From the NCBI GenBank assembly GCA_902567235.1, contig CACFLX010000004.1, positions 1-64,000 on the forward strand: a stretch of DNA of 64,000 nt, written 5' to 3'. A program made the translations under genes and the position numbers. This DNA comes from an uncultured Pelagibacteraceae bacterium. GTDB lineage: Bacteria > Pseudomonadota > Alphaproteobacteria > Pelagibacterales > Pelagibacteraceae. The notes beneath the pieces were generated by a model. The model saw nothing but the letters and a program-made list of their open reading frames with translations. It did no database searches and was not told the origin of the DNA. This document shows positions 8,244 to 16,625 of the stretch, piece after piece (the first letter of the stretch is position 1; each line of letters opens with the position of its first letter).

Positions 8244-9017
8244 ATGATCAATGCCAAAGACTCAAAGGATACTTTCTATATTTTAAATAAAAAAGAGAGC
8301 ACTCCAATAGTTTTGATTCATGGTGTAGGACTTAATCATAAAATTTGGGAGTCTCAGATGAATTCATTTAAAAATACTATATTGGCATATGATATTTTAG
8401 GACATGGAAATACACCACTAACAAAATCACAAATAAGCTTCGATGATTTTTCATTACAATTATTACATTTGATTGATGAACTAAAATTTGAAAAAATACA
8501 TTTAGTTGGTTTTTCAATTGGTTCCTTAATAGCTAGAAATTTTGCATCTAATTATAATAATAGACTAGAATCTTTAACTTTACTTTGCTCAGTTTTTCAA
8601 AGAAGTGAGGAACAACAGCAAATAGTTAACGATAGATTTGAATTATCAAAAAAAAGTAGATCTTTATCGAAACAAGCTCTTAAGAGATGGTTCACAGATG
8701 ATTATATAAATAAAAATCCAAATATTTATGAAAAAATTTGTTCTATGCTTGAAGAAAATGATATGGAAAATTTTTTAAAAGTTTATGAGCTTTTTGTTAA
8801 GCACCGAGATAACGAAATATTTGAAAATATAAAAACTAAAACATTAGTTATGACTGGAGAAAATGATATTGGATCAACTCCAGAAATGTCTAAAAATTTG
8901 AGTAAAAAAATCGCTAATTCTAAAGTTAAAATAGTAAGTAATGGAAAACATCTCTGTAGTATTGAGTGTGCAGATGATGTAAATAACGCTATACAAGATC
9001 ATATAAAAAATGACTAA
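8244..9017 (+). CDS. Alpha/beta hydrolase (3-oxoadipate enol-lactonase-like)
   Basis: A 257-residue alpha/beta hydrolase. The oxyanion region is VLIHGVGLNHKIWESQ. The nucleophile elbow is G-F-S-I-G near residue 94, an Asp sits in VMTGENDIGSTP, and the likely catalytic His is in SNGKHLCSIE. The layout resembles PcaD/RutD-type enzymes, which hydrolyse lactones, esters or carbamates. It starts four bases after the PF06684 gene and overlaps the aldehyde dehydrogenase start by eight bases. In the RutA system an LLM monooxygenase is paired with such a hydrolase. Here too an LLM enzyme and a hydrolase sit in one operon, so a ring or C-N cleavage product is a plausible substrate. Confidence 0.75.
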   Translation: MINAKDSKDTFYILNKKESTPIVLIHGVGLNHKIWESQMNSFKNTILAYDILGHGNTPLTKSQISFDDFSLQLLHLIDELKFEKIHLVGFSIGSLIARNFASNYNNRLESLTLLCSVFQRSEEQQQIVNDRFELSKKSRSLSKQALKRWFTDDYINKNPNIYEKICSMLEENDMENFLKVYELFVKHRDNEIFENIKTKTLVMTGENDIGSTPEMSKNLSKKIANSKVKIVSNGKHLCSIECADDVNNAIQDHIKND

Positions 9018-10491
9018 ACTTAAACAATATAAAATGTTTATCGATGGAGAATGGGTAGACTCTGATACTAAAAAGACTTTTGAAACTTTAAATCCAGAAA
9101 ATAATAAGCCATGGGCTGTAGTGCCTGAAGCAAGCGCAAATGATGTTGATAGAGCGGTGAAAGCAGCGCAGAAAGCATTTGAAGGAGAATGGCCAAAGTT
9201 GCTTCCACGAGAAAGAGGTAAATATTTAAGAGCAATAGCAGATAAGCTTAGAAAGAATGCTGAGTTGCTTGGAGAAATTGAAACTATTGACACTGGAAAA
9301 TTATTTAGAGAAACAAAAAAACAAGCAAACTATATTGCTGAGTATTATGATTATTACGCTGGCATGGCAGATAAAGTTGAGGGAACAGTTTTGCCTATAG
9401 ATAAACCAAATATTCAAGCAATAACAACAAGAGTACCAATAGGTGTTATAGCTGCAATCATTCCTTGGAACTCACAGATGTTATTAACAGTAACTAAGCT
9501 GGCTCCAGCTTTAGCAATGGGAAATACTGTTGTTATAAAATCGTCAGAGTTAGCACCTGCAGTTTTATTTGAGTTTGCAAAATTAGTTGAAGAAACAGGA
9601 ATGCCAAAAGGAGTTGTAAATGTTATTACAGGTTATGGTGACCCATGTGGAAAGGCTCTAACAACACATAATTTAGTTGAAAAAATTGCTTTTACAGGCG
9701 GACCAGAAACTGCAAGACACATAATTAGAAATTCAGCTGAAAATTTATCTGAGGTAAGTCTGGAGCTTGGAGGAAAAAGTCCTGTAGCAGTATTTGAAGA
9801 TGCTCATCAAGAAAATGCAATAAATGGAATTACTGCAGGAATTTTTGGTGCAAGTGGCCAAAGTTGTATTGCTGGTTCAAGACTTTATTTACAAAAAGGA
9901 ATTTATAATGAATTTCTAGATAAGCTTGCTGCAAGAGCAGAAAAAATAAAAATTGGTGCACCTATGGATCCTGAAAGTGAAATGGGTCCAATTGGCAATT
10001 TTAAACAATTAGAAATAATAGAAAAAAATATTAAATTAACTGTAGAACAAGGTGGAAAAATTAAATGTGGAGGTAAAAGACATCCATTTTCAAATGAAGG
10101 ATATTATTTCCCTCCGACCATTATTGAGTGTGATAATCATAATCTTCCAACAGCAGAAAATGAACTTTTTGGACCAGTACTATCAGTAATGAAATTTGAA
10201 AACGAAGAAGAAGTAATAAATAAAATGAATGACAACCAATATGGTTTATCCTCTGGTGTTTATACAAGTGACTTTTCAAGAGGTATGAGAGTATCAAAAG
10301 CAATTAGAGCAGGAATTACATTTGTAAATACTTATAGACTAATATCTCCATCTGCTCCATTTGGAGGAATGAAAGATAGTGGCTATGGTAAAGAAGCAGG
10401 TATAGAATCTATAAAAGATTACACAAGAGTAAAAACAACTTGGTATTATACTTCAGACAAACCAACTCTTGATCCATTTTCAATGAGATAA
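9010..10491 (+). CDS. NAD(P)-dependent aldehyde dehydrogenase
   Basis: A full-length 493-residue ALDH-superfamily enzyme. It has the nucleotide-binding segment IPWNSQMLLTVTKLAPALAMGNTVVIKSSE, the general base Glu in SLELGGKSP (near 252), the nucleophile Cys286 in GASGQSCIAGSR, and the C-terminal APFGGMKDSGYGKEAG. These indicate oxidation of an aldehyde to the acid or acyl product with NAD(P). Substrate specificity is not evident; the closest feel is to betaine-aldehyde, gamma-aminobutyraldehyde or aromatic aldehyde dehydrogenases. It overlaps the preceding hydrolase and is followed after two bases by a transporter gene, so it is embedded in the catabolic operon as its oxidative step. Confidence 0.9.
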   Translation: MTKLKQYKMFIDGEWVDSDTKKTFETLNPENNKPWAVVPEASANDVDRAVKAAQKAFEGEWPKLLPRERGKYLRAIADKLRKNAELLGEIETIDTGKLFRETKKQANYIAEYYDYYAGMADKVEGTVLPIDKPNIQAITTRVPIGVIAAIIPWNSQMLLTVTKLAPALAMGNTVVIKSSELAPAVLFEFAKLVEETGMPKGVVNVITGYGDPCGKALTTHNLVEKIAFTGGPETARHIIRNSAENLSEVSLELGGKSPVAVFEDAHQENAINGITAGIFGASGQSCIAGSRLYLQKGIYNEFLDKLAARAEKIKIGAPMDPESEMGPIGNFKQLEIIEKNIKLTVEQGGKIKCGGKRHPFSNEGYYFPPTIIECDNHNLPTAENELFGPVLSVMKFENEEEVINKMNDNQYGLSSGVYTSDFSRGMRVSKAIRAGITFVNTYRLISPSAPFGGMKDSGYGKEAGIESIKDYTRVKTTWYYTSDKPTLDPFSMR

Positions 10492-10493
10492 AA

Positions 10494-11351
10494 TTGTCTT
10501 TTAAGCATACAGCAATAATTGTCCTAGTAATGTTCTTTTTGGGAAGTGCATATCCTTTAGGTAAATTTGGTTTAAATGCTTCTATTAATCCAATTATGTT
10601 TGGGGCTTTAAGAATGGTTATAGTTTTTTTGTGCCTAATACCTTTCTGTAAAATAAAAATTCCTCAAAAAAAATATTATCTGCCTCTTTTAGGGTTTTCG
10701 ATATGTATGGGTGCGGGGGTAAATATGTTTTTATATTTGTCATTAGAGACTGCTTCAATCTTGGCTCCTATTACAATTGGCGCTCAACTTTCAATTCCTT
10801 TAGCAATTATTTTGAGTTCTATGTTTCTTGGTGAAAATATAAGTTTTAAAAAATGGATTTTAATATTTACATCATTTTTTGGAATTGTTTTAATAGCATT
10901 TGATCCAAAAATTTCAGAAGAAATCTTAGCAACATTGTTAATTTTTGCTATGGCGTTTTTCTATGGTTTGTCACAAGTATTCTCGAGATACCTTAAAGAA
11001 CTTGATGTAAAATTTACTAATGCTTTTATGGGTTTAGTTGGTTTTATTATATTAATTATTATTTCCCATTTGTTTGAAGGAAATGTATTTCATCAAATAT
11101 CTAATATTGAAACAAATGGATGGTTAGCAGTATTTTATGCTGGAGCGATAATTTCAATATTTGGTCACATGATGATGTTCTATTTGTATAAATTTTATCC
11201 AGTAGGAATGGTTTTACCTTTTTATGCTTTATTTCCTGTTTTTGGATTAATACTAACTTTTTTAATTTTTAGAGAAATTCCAACGCTCATAATGGTCACT
11301 GGTGGAATTATTGTTGTACTATCAGTGTTTATGCTTCAAAAAATTAGATAA
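10494..11351 (+). CDS. EamA/DMT-family membrane transporter
   Basis: A 285-residue integral membrane protein with about ten hydrophobic segments. It has the two-repeat layout of EamA (drug/metabolite transporter) proteins: FFLGSAYPLGKFGLNASINP at the start of repeat one and a matching second half after residue 150. The start is TTG at 10494, two bases after the dehydrogenase stop. No ATG lies close by that would keep the first helix, so TTG is the best choice. It probably exports a metabolite or inhibitory intermediate of the pathway. The direction and substrate of EamA proteins cannot be deduced from sequence. Confidence 0.8.
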   Translation: MSFKHTAIIVLVMFFLGSAYPLGKFGLNASINPIMFGALRMVIVFLCLIPFCKIKIPQKKYYLPLLGFSICMGAGVNMFLYLSLETASILAPITIGAQLSIPLAIILSSMFLGENISFKKWILIFTSFFGIVLIAFDPKISEEILATLLIFAMAFFYGLSQVFSRYLKELDVKFTNAFMGLVGFIILIIISHLFEGNVFHQISNIETNGWLAVFYAGAIISIFGHMMMFYLYKFYPVGMVLPFYALFPVFGLILTFLIFREIPTLIMVTGGIIVVLSVFMLQKIR

Positions 11352-11358
11352 TTAATCA

Positions 11359-11412
11359 TTGAAATATTAATTTAATCATAATCTAATAACTTTTTATAAA
11401 TTGTTAACAATT
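11359..11412 (+). promoter_or_regulatory. Promoter and palindromic operator candidate of the binding-protein gene
   Basis: In the 73-base gap before the binding-protein gene there is a candidate promoter: TTGAAA at 11359-11364, 17 bases, TCTAAT at 11382-11387. Downstream lies a perfect 14-base palindrome AATTGTTAACAATT at 11399-11412. It sits between the predicted transcription start and the ribosome binding site AAAGGGAAA, the position of a repressor operator. In such AT-rich DNA a palindrome can arise by chance, so confidence is modest. No regulator gene lies next to it. Confidence 0.35.
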
Positions 11413-11424
11413 AAAGGGAAAATT

Positions 11425-12615
11425 ATGAGAAAATTAATCTTAGCTGCATTCTTATTTGTTTCTACAATGACAACAAATACTTTTGCGGACGGACATGGAA
11501 TTAAAATGGGAATCATTTTAGGTTTCACTGGTCCGATTGAATCACTTACGCCAGCTATGGCTGCGTCTGCTGAGCTTGCATTTAAAGAAGCTTCAGACTC
11601 GGGATCATTACTTGGTGGAAAGAAAATATCAGTAGAAAGAGCTGATTCAACTTGTGTTGACTCTGCTGCTGCTACAACTGCTGCCCAAGGATTAGTAGAC
11701 GGAGGTGTTGTCGCTATTATGGGAGCTGACTGTTCTGGAGTTACAGGTGCAATTGCAACTAACGTTGCTGTGCCAAATGGAGTGGTAATGATTTCTCCAT
11801 CTGCAACTTCTCCAGGATTAACTACTTTAGCTGACAATGGGTTTTTCTTTAGAACTGCTCCATCAGATGCAAGAGGTGGTGCAATCTTGGCTGACATTAC
11901 TAAAGACAGAAAAGTTAAAAGTGTAGCGATTACTTATACAAATAATGACTATGGTAAAGGTTTATCAGATGTTTATGAAGCAGCTGTTAAAGCTCATGGT
12001 ATTAAAGTAACTACTGTTCTTGCTCACGAAGAAGGTAAAGGTGACTACTCAGCTGAAGTAGCAACACTAGCGTCTGCTGGTGGTGATGCTGTTGCTGTTT
12101 TAGGTTATCTTGACCAAGCTGGAGCACAAATTATTCAGGGTTCTCTAGACGCAGGATCATTTGATAGATTTATTTTATCTGATGGTATGATTGGAGACTC
12201 ATTAACTGATAAATTTGGTAAAGCTTTAAACAAATCATTTGGTTCTCTACCTGGATCAACTGGAAAAGGTGCTGGAGTTTTTGCTGATGTAGCAAAAGCT
12301 GCTGGTATTGATTCTTCAGGTCCTTACACAGGTGAATCTTATGATGCTGCTGCTTTAATCACTCTTGCTATGCAAGCTGGTGGAAAGGCTGACAGAGCTA
12401 CAGTTCAAGCTAATGTTATGGCTGTAGCAAATGCACCTGGTAAAAAAATCTACCCAGGTGAATTAGGAAAAGCTTTAGATTTATTAGCTAAAGGAAAAGC
12501 CGTTAACTATGAAGGTGCAACAGGTGTTGAATTTACTGATGTAGGTGAAGCATTTGGTTCTTTCTTAGAAAAAGAAGTTAAAGGCGGTAAATTTAAAACT
12601 AAAAAACAAAGATAA
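11425..12615 (+). CDS. ABC transporter periplasmic binding protein (branched-chain amino acid / amide type)
   Basis: A 396-residue solute-binding protein of the Leu/Ile/Val (Peripla_BP_6) type. I chose the ATG at 11425 over an upstream TTG at 11401. It follows an AAAGGGAAA ribosome site and starts directly with a signal peptide (MRKLILAAFLFVSTMTTNTFADG, hydrophobic core then cleavage after about residue 22). The mature part opens with IKMGIILGFTGPIESLTP, typical for the family. It contains the two-lobed fold signatures SATSPGLT and ITYTNNDYGKG. Composition is rich in Gly, Ala and Ser with relatively GC-rich codons, as expected for an abundant protein. It is convergent with the permease/ATPase genes; binding of the pathway substrate is inferred. 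Confidence 0.9.
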   Translation: MRKLILAAFLFVSTMTTNTFADGHGIKMGIILGFTGPIESLTPAMAASAELAFKEASDSGSLLGGKKISVERADSTCVDSAAATTAAQGLVDGGVVAIMGADCSGVTGAIATNVAVPNGVVMISPSATSPGLTTLADNGFFFRTAPSDARGGAILADITKDRKVKSVAITYTNNDYGKGLSDVYEAAVKAHGIKVTTVLAHEEGKGDYSAEVATLASAGGDAVAVLGYLDQAGAQIIQGSLDAGSFDRFILSDGMIGDSLTDKFGKALNKSFGSLPGSTGKGAGVFADVAKAAGIDSSGPYTGESYDAAALITLAMQAGGKADRATVQANVMAVANAPGKKIYPGELGKALDLLAKGKAVNYEGATGVEFTDVGEAFGSFLEKEVKGGKFKTKKQR

Positions 12616-12632
12616 TAGTTAATTCTTTAAAA

Positions 12633-12665
12633 CCTCAGCGAAGAAATTCGCTGGGGTTTTTTTTT
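12633..12665. terminator. Intrinsic terminator shared by convergent transport genes
   Basis: A 10-bp stem, CCTCAGCGAA (12633-12642), GAAA loop, TTCGCTGGGG (12647-12656), is followed by a run of nine T (12657-12665), a classic terminator for the binding-protein gene. Read on the minus strand the same hairpin is followed by TTTT. It could therefore also end the livM-side transcript, though more weakly. Confidence 0.9.
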
Positions 12666-12667
12666 AT

Positions 12668-12736
12668 CTAAAAAATATATTTATCAGCTAAATACATCGA
12701 AAAAGCTAATGCCATTCCTAAAAGTAAATATTTCAT
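12668..12736 (-). CDS. Candidate 22-residue hydrophobic microprotein at end of transport operon
   Basis: Directly after the livM stop (no gap) an ATG opens a 22-codon frame, MKYLLLGMALAFSMYLADKYIF, ending in TAG two bases before the terminator. The zero-base junction is the same as the one at each neighbouring gene pair in this operon. The peptide could be a single membrane-spanning helix with a charged tail. Such a peptide could sit with the LivHM permease, as small membrane peptides do with other transporters. No homologue is known to me and so short a frame can be chance, so this is a proposal only. Confidence 0.35.
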   Translation of the reverse strand: MKYLLLGMALAFSMYLADKYIF

Positions 12737-14107
12737 TTAATTCTTTATAATTTTTTCCGGTAAAATTCCTTGTGGTCTAAATCTCATTATAACCAATAGT
12801 GCTGTTCCAATCACTAAAAATCTAAAATAAGGAGCACTATTAATTAAATGTACTCTAATTTCATTTGTTTCTGGCAAATGCGCTGTGAAAAGATTAATAA
12901 AAAAGAGTGCTATTGGTGCTGCTTCAACCCATAAAAACCAAACAACAAAGCCACCTAAAATTGCTCCAAAATTATTTCCTGTTCCTCCAACAATAACCAT
13001 TACCCAAATAACGAATGTATATCTCATTGGTCTGTAACTTCCTGGCGTAAATAATCCATCGTTGGTTACCATCATGGCCCCTGCTATACCAACTATTGCT
13101 GAACCTAAAATAAATATTAACAAGTGCTGCTTAACAACATTTTTTCCCATTGCACCCGCAGCTTCCTCATTGTCTCTTATTGCTCTCATCATTCTTCCCC
13201 ATGGAGAATAAAGAGCTTTTTGAGTAACAATTAATAAAATTATAACAACAGTTAAAAATAAACCTGTAAAACAAAGTTTTACATACACCGATGATGCATC
13301 AATAACTAACTGGTTTAAAACTTCTTGTTTTTCTGAAACAGAATTAATTAATGCTAGTTTTCCTGAGTGAAATTTTTCAACTAAATCTATAAACCAAGGT
13401 GATTGCTGAAGATTAATTTCATATGGTGCTGGCCTTTTAAGTCCAATTACATTTTTAACTCCTCTCGCTAACCAATCTTCATGTTTGATTATTGATACAA
13501 CTATTTCTGCAATTAGCAGTGTAGCGATTGCTAAATAATCAGCTCTTAGACCTAATGCTACTTTTCCTACTACGAAAGCTAATCCACCTGCAAGAAATGC
13601 GCCTGCTATCCATGAAAATAAAACTGGTAACCCAAGTCCTCCTAAAAAACCTGTTTTAGCTGGTTCTACTGCCTCAATGCTTTCAATAGCAGGTGCTGAA
13701 ATTAATCTTAGTAATAATATTCCAATTATAATTATAGCAGCTATTAAATAATTTCTTTTTTTGGATTTCGCAATTTTTTTTAATGTAAAACGAATTGAAA
13801 AAACTATTCCAATTATAACACCTAAACAAATCATCATATTTAAACCACCTACACTCCAAGCTTCTCCAACAGGTGCCACCGATACAAGTACAACAGCCAA
13901 TCCACCTAAAGCGGTGTAGCCCATTATTCCAAAGTTAATTAACCCTGCATATCCCCACTGGATATTTGCACCTATCGTCATGACTGCAGAAATTAAACAG
14001 TAGTTTAAAATTGTTAAAGCAAGAGACCATGATTGAAAGACTCCAACCAAAATAATTAATGTAAACATTATCAAGTATGCCGTAATTACATTTAAATATT
14101 GCTTCAT
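12737..14107 (-). CDS. livM: Branched-chain amino acid-type ABC transporter permease LivM
   Basis: A 456-residue inner-membrane permease of the LivM family. Evidence is the multiple hydrophobic segments, the NIQWGYAGLINFGIMGYTALGG segment near the N-terminus, RADYLAIATLLIAEIV, and the coupling region MMRAIRDNEEAAGAMGKNV, which contacts the ATPase. A C-terminal GGTGNNFGAILGGFVVW follows. It is longer than many LivM proteins because of an insertion of about 60 residues near 205-270, probably a periplasmic loop (KNVIGLKRPAPYEINLQQSP). The start overlaps the LivH stop by four bases. With LivH it forms the channel for the substrate delivered by the convergent binding protein. Confidence 0.9.
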   Translation of the reverse strand: MKQYLNVITAYLIMFTLIILVGVFQSWSLALTILNYCLISAVMTIGANIQWGYAGLINFGIMGYTALGGLAVVLVSVAPVGEAWSVGGLNMMICLGVIIGIVFSIRFTLKKIAKSKKRNYLIAAIIIIGILLLRLISAPAIESIEAVEPAKTGFLGGLGLPVLFSWIAGAFLAGGLAFVVGKVALGLRADYLAIATLLIAEIVVSIIKHEDWLARGVKNVIGLKRPAPYEINLQQSPWFIDLVEKFHSGKLALINSVSEKQEVLNQLVIDASSVYVKLCFTGLFLTVVIILLIVTQKALYSPWGRMMRAIRDNEEAAGAMGKNVVKQHLLIFILGSAIVGIAGAMMVTNDGLFTPGSYRPMRYTFVIWVMVIVGGTGNNFGAILGGFVVWFLWVEAAPIALFFINLFTAHLPETNEIRVHLINSAPYFRFLVIGTALLVIMRFRPQGILPEKIIKN

Positions 14108-15114
14108 AGTGTTTTTCCTTTAAAGATTCCCGAGGGCCTAAATAATAAGACAATTACTAAAATTGAAAATGAAACTGCAAACTTATAATCAGTTGATAAT
14201 ATTTGCATCATAGAATTAGGTTCTAAAGCTTCTGGAAGAATATATGTAAAAAACTTTTTATAAGCATATGTTAAAAATATTTCAGCAAATGCAATAACGT
14301 ATCCCCCTAAAAAAGCACCAAAAGGATTTCCTATTCCACCGACAATTGCTGCTGCAAATATTGGCAACATGTTATTAAAATATACAAATGGTCTGTAGCT
14401 TTTATCTAGTCCATATAAAACTCCACCTACTGTTGCTAATATTCCTGCAATAATCCAAGTAATTAGTACAACTTTTTTTGGATCTATTCCTGATAGTAAA
14501 GCCAAATCCTCATTATCAGAATAAGCTCGCATACTTGTTCCAGTTTTAGTTCTATTTAAAAACCAAAACATTATAGAAACTACAATCATGGTAATAAGTA
14601 TTGTTATCGCTTGTGTTGACTTAATGGTTAAACCTTCATTTAATCCTGTCATTTCTTTAAATTCTGAAGCTTTTAAAATAAATTTTTCTCCATCAAGAAA
14701 AGTTCTGTCTGCAGGCCCAATAATTATCCTTATTATTGCTTGAGTAACAAACATTACTCCAACACTAACCATTGCCAGCTGAACTGGTGGGCTTTTTTTA
14801 ATTCGATAATATTCAAATACAAATTTGTCTATGGATAACATGTATAAAATCATCATAAAAGTCGCTAAAGGAATTGTAATTAAAGCTGTTGGAAATATTC
14901 CAAGATTTATACCTAATGATTGAAAATAATAAGTAAGAAGAACTGCAAACATAGTTCCAAATGACATCATGTCTCCGGTTGCAAAATTTGCAAATCTTAA
15001 TATTCCATAAATCAAGGTTACAAAAATTGCTCCAAGTGCTAATTGTGAACCATATGTTAAAGCAGGTATTATCGTGTAATTTAATAATACTAAAATTGCA
15101 TTTATAAAATCCAT
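14104..15114 (-). CDS. livH: Branched-chain amino acid-type ABC transporter permease LivH
   Basis: A 336-residue multi-spanning permease of the LivH family. Diagnostic segments are YGSQLALGAIFVTLIYGILRFANFATGDMM near the N-terminus, the cytoplasmic coupling stretch TSMRAYSDNEDLALLSGID, and AAAIVGGIGNPFGAFLGGYVIA towards the C-terminus. The gene abuts the livF stop with no spacer and overlaps livM by four bases, so subunits are made in a fixed ratio. A long loop around residues 135-160 (PADRTFLDGEKFILK) is a little larger than in the Escherichia coli protein. The transported compound is not evident. Confidence 0.9.
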   Translation of the reverse strand: MDFINAILVLLNYTIIPALTYGSQLALGAIFVTLIYGILRFANFATGDMMSFGTMFAVLLTYYFQSLGINLGIFPTALITIPLATFMMILYMLSIDKFVFEYYRIKKSPPVQLAMVSVGVMFVTQAIIRIIIGPADRTFLDGEKFILKASEFKEMTGLNEGLTIKSTQAITILITMIVVSIMFWFLNRTKTGTSMRAYSDNEDLALLSGIDPKKVVLITWIIAGILATVGGVLYGLDKSYRPFVYFNNMLPIFAAAIVGGIGNPFGAFLGGYVIAFAEIFLTYAYKKFFTYILPEALEPNSMMQILSTDYKFAVSFSILVIVLLFRPSGIFKGKTL

Positions 15115-15822
15115 TTAAGCTCCTAAGAAAGACCTTCTAACTTCGGGATCGTTAAGTAATTCATTTCCAGATCCTTCAAATTTATTTTCACCTGTAACTA
15201 ATACGTATCCTCTATCAGAAATACTCAATGCTTGTTTTGCATTTTGTTCTACCATTATTATTGCTACATTTGTTTCTTTGACTTTAATTATATGATCAAA
15301 CAATTCATCCATTACTATTGGGGAAACTCCTGCAGTTGGTTCATCTAACATTAAAACAGAAGGTCTTATCATTAATGCTCTGCCAAGAGCTACTTGTTGT
15401 CTTTGTCCTCCTGATAATTCACCTACTTTTTGTGATTTCTTTTCATTTAAAATAGGAAATAATTCATAAATTTCCTCAATAACTTTATTAACATCGTCTT
15501 CACGTAAAAAAGCTCCAACTTCTAAATTTTCTCTTACAGTTAAATCGGCAAATACATTTCTAGTTTGTGGAACAAATGATATTCCAGCCTTAACCCTATT
15601 TTGAGGAGATAAATTTGAAATATCTTGTCCGTCCATTAAAACAGATCCTGATTTCAAATTAAGAAGTCCTAACATTGCTTTCATTGCTGTAGACTTTCCA
15701 GCTCCATTAGGTCCAAGAATTGCAACTATCTCTCCTTTGTTTGCACTAATTGAACATGAGCTAATAATATCTGGACCATTTCCATAGCCAGCTGTCATTT
15801 TAATTCCCTCAAAAAAAGCCAT
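15115..15822 (-). CDS. livF: ABC transporter ATPase LivF
   Basis: A 235-residue ATPase with Walker A GPNGAGKST, Q-loop VPQTRNVFADLTVRENL, signature LSGGQRQQVALGRALM, Walker B VLMLDEPTAG and the switch His replaced by Gln in IIMVEQNAK. The EQN switch is normal for LivF. It pairs with LivG to power LivHM. The ribosome binding site is AAGGAGA about 5 bases before the ATG. It lies 14 bases after livG, the largest spacing in this transport operon. Confidence 0.93.
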   Translation of the reverse strand: MAFFEGIKMTAGYGNGPDIISSCSISANKGEIVAILGPNGAGKSTAMKAMLGLLNLKSGSVLMDGQDISNLSPQNRVKAGISFVPQTRNVFADLTVRENLEVGAFLREDDVNKVIEEIYELFPILNEKKSQKVGELSGGQRQQVALGRALMIRPSVLMLDEPTAGVSPIVMDELFDHIIKVKETNVAIIMVEQNAKQALSISDRGYVLVTGENKFEGSGNELLNDPEVRRSFLGA

Positions 15823-15836
15823 TAATTATTTTCTCC

Positions 15837-16625
15837 TTATTTAGTATTTGCTCGACCTAAGTAACTTTCTATAACTTTTTCATTTTTCATCACTTCGTCT
15901 GGTGTTCCTTCAAATAATACTGATCCTTCTGCCATAACAATTACTGGATCGCACATTCTTTTTATAAAATCCATATCATGTTCAATCATGCAAAAAGTAT
16001 AACCTTTTTCTTTATTTAATCTTTGAATAGCTGTACCAATATCTTTTAATAATGTTCTGTTAACTCCAGCTCCAACCTCATCAAGTAAAACTATTTTTGC
16101 ATCAACCATCATCGTTCTTCCAAGTTCAAGTAATTTTTTTTGTCCGCCAGAGAGATTCCCCGCCAGTTCATTTGATAAATGCTTTAAGTTTAAAAAATCT
16201 ATTACTTCGTAGGCTTTTTGTTTTACTATTTCTTCTTCTTTTTTTACTAATTTTGGATTTAGTAGTGCTGTCATCAATTTTTCACCTGATTGGTTACCAG
16301 GAACCATCATTAAATTTTCTAAAACAGTTAAATTTGTAAATTCATGCGCTATTTGAAAGGTTCTAAGTAATCCTTTTGAAAATAGCTCATATGATGGAAT
16401 TGAAGTTATTTCTTCTTTATCAAACATTACTTTGCCTGAATTTGGTTTTAAATTTCCTGCAATCAAATTAAATAAAGTAGTTTTACCAGATCCGTTTGGA
16501 CCAATAACTCCAGTGATAGATCCTTTTTTAATGTTTAAAGAGCAATTTGATACTGCTGCCAAACCGCCAAAATATTTTGAAATATTATTAATCTGCAGAA
16601 TATTTTGATCAGGCTGCATATACAA
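15837..16625 (-). CDS. livG: ABC transporter ATPase LivG
   Basis: A 262-residue ATPase with Walker A GPNGSGKTT, signature LSGGQKKLLELGRTMM, Walker B IVLLDEVGAG and switch His in CMIEHDMDFIK. The GAGVN after Walker B and the C-terminal Y-L-G-R-A are LivG hallmarks. The ATG abuts the stop of the ProC-like gene, so the transporter genes are expressed behind that reductase. An internal ATG two codons later (MQPDQN) is an alternative start that would change nothing functionally. Confidence 0.92.
   Translation of the reverse strand: MYMQPDQNILQINNISKYFGGLAAVSNCSLNIKKGSITGVIGPNGSGKTTLFNLIAGNLKPNSGKVMFDKEEITSIPSYELFSKGLLRTFQIAHEFTNLTVLENLMMVPGNQSGEKLMTALLNPKLVKKEEEIVKQKAYEVIDFLNLKHLSNELAGNLSGGQKKLLELGRTMMVDAKIVLLDEVGAGVNRTLLKDIGTAIQRLNKEKGYTFCMIEHDMDFIKRMCDPVIVMAEGSVLFEGTPDEVMKNEKVIESYLGRANTK

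Noticed and set aside
8874..9293. Minus-strand frame of 139 codons over the hydrolase/dehydrogenase junction
   Set aside because: It is antisense to two conserved coding regions and no motif is visible.
11394..11897. Minus-strand frame of 167 codons within the binding-protein gene
   Set aside because: It is a shadow of the GC-richer Ala/Gly codons of the real gene. The product is low-complexity and has no start context.
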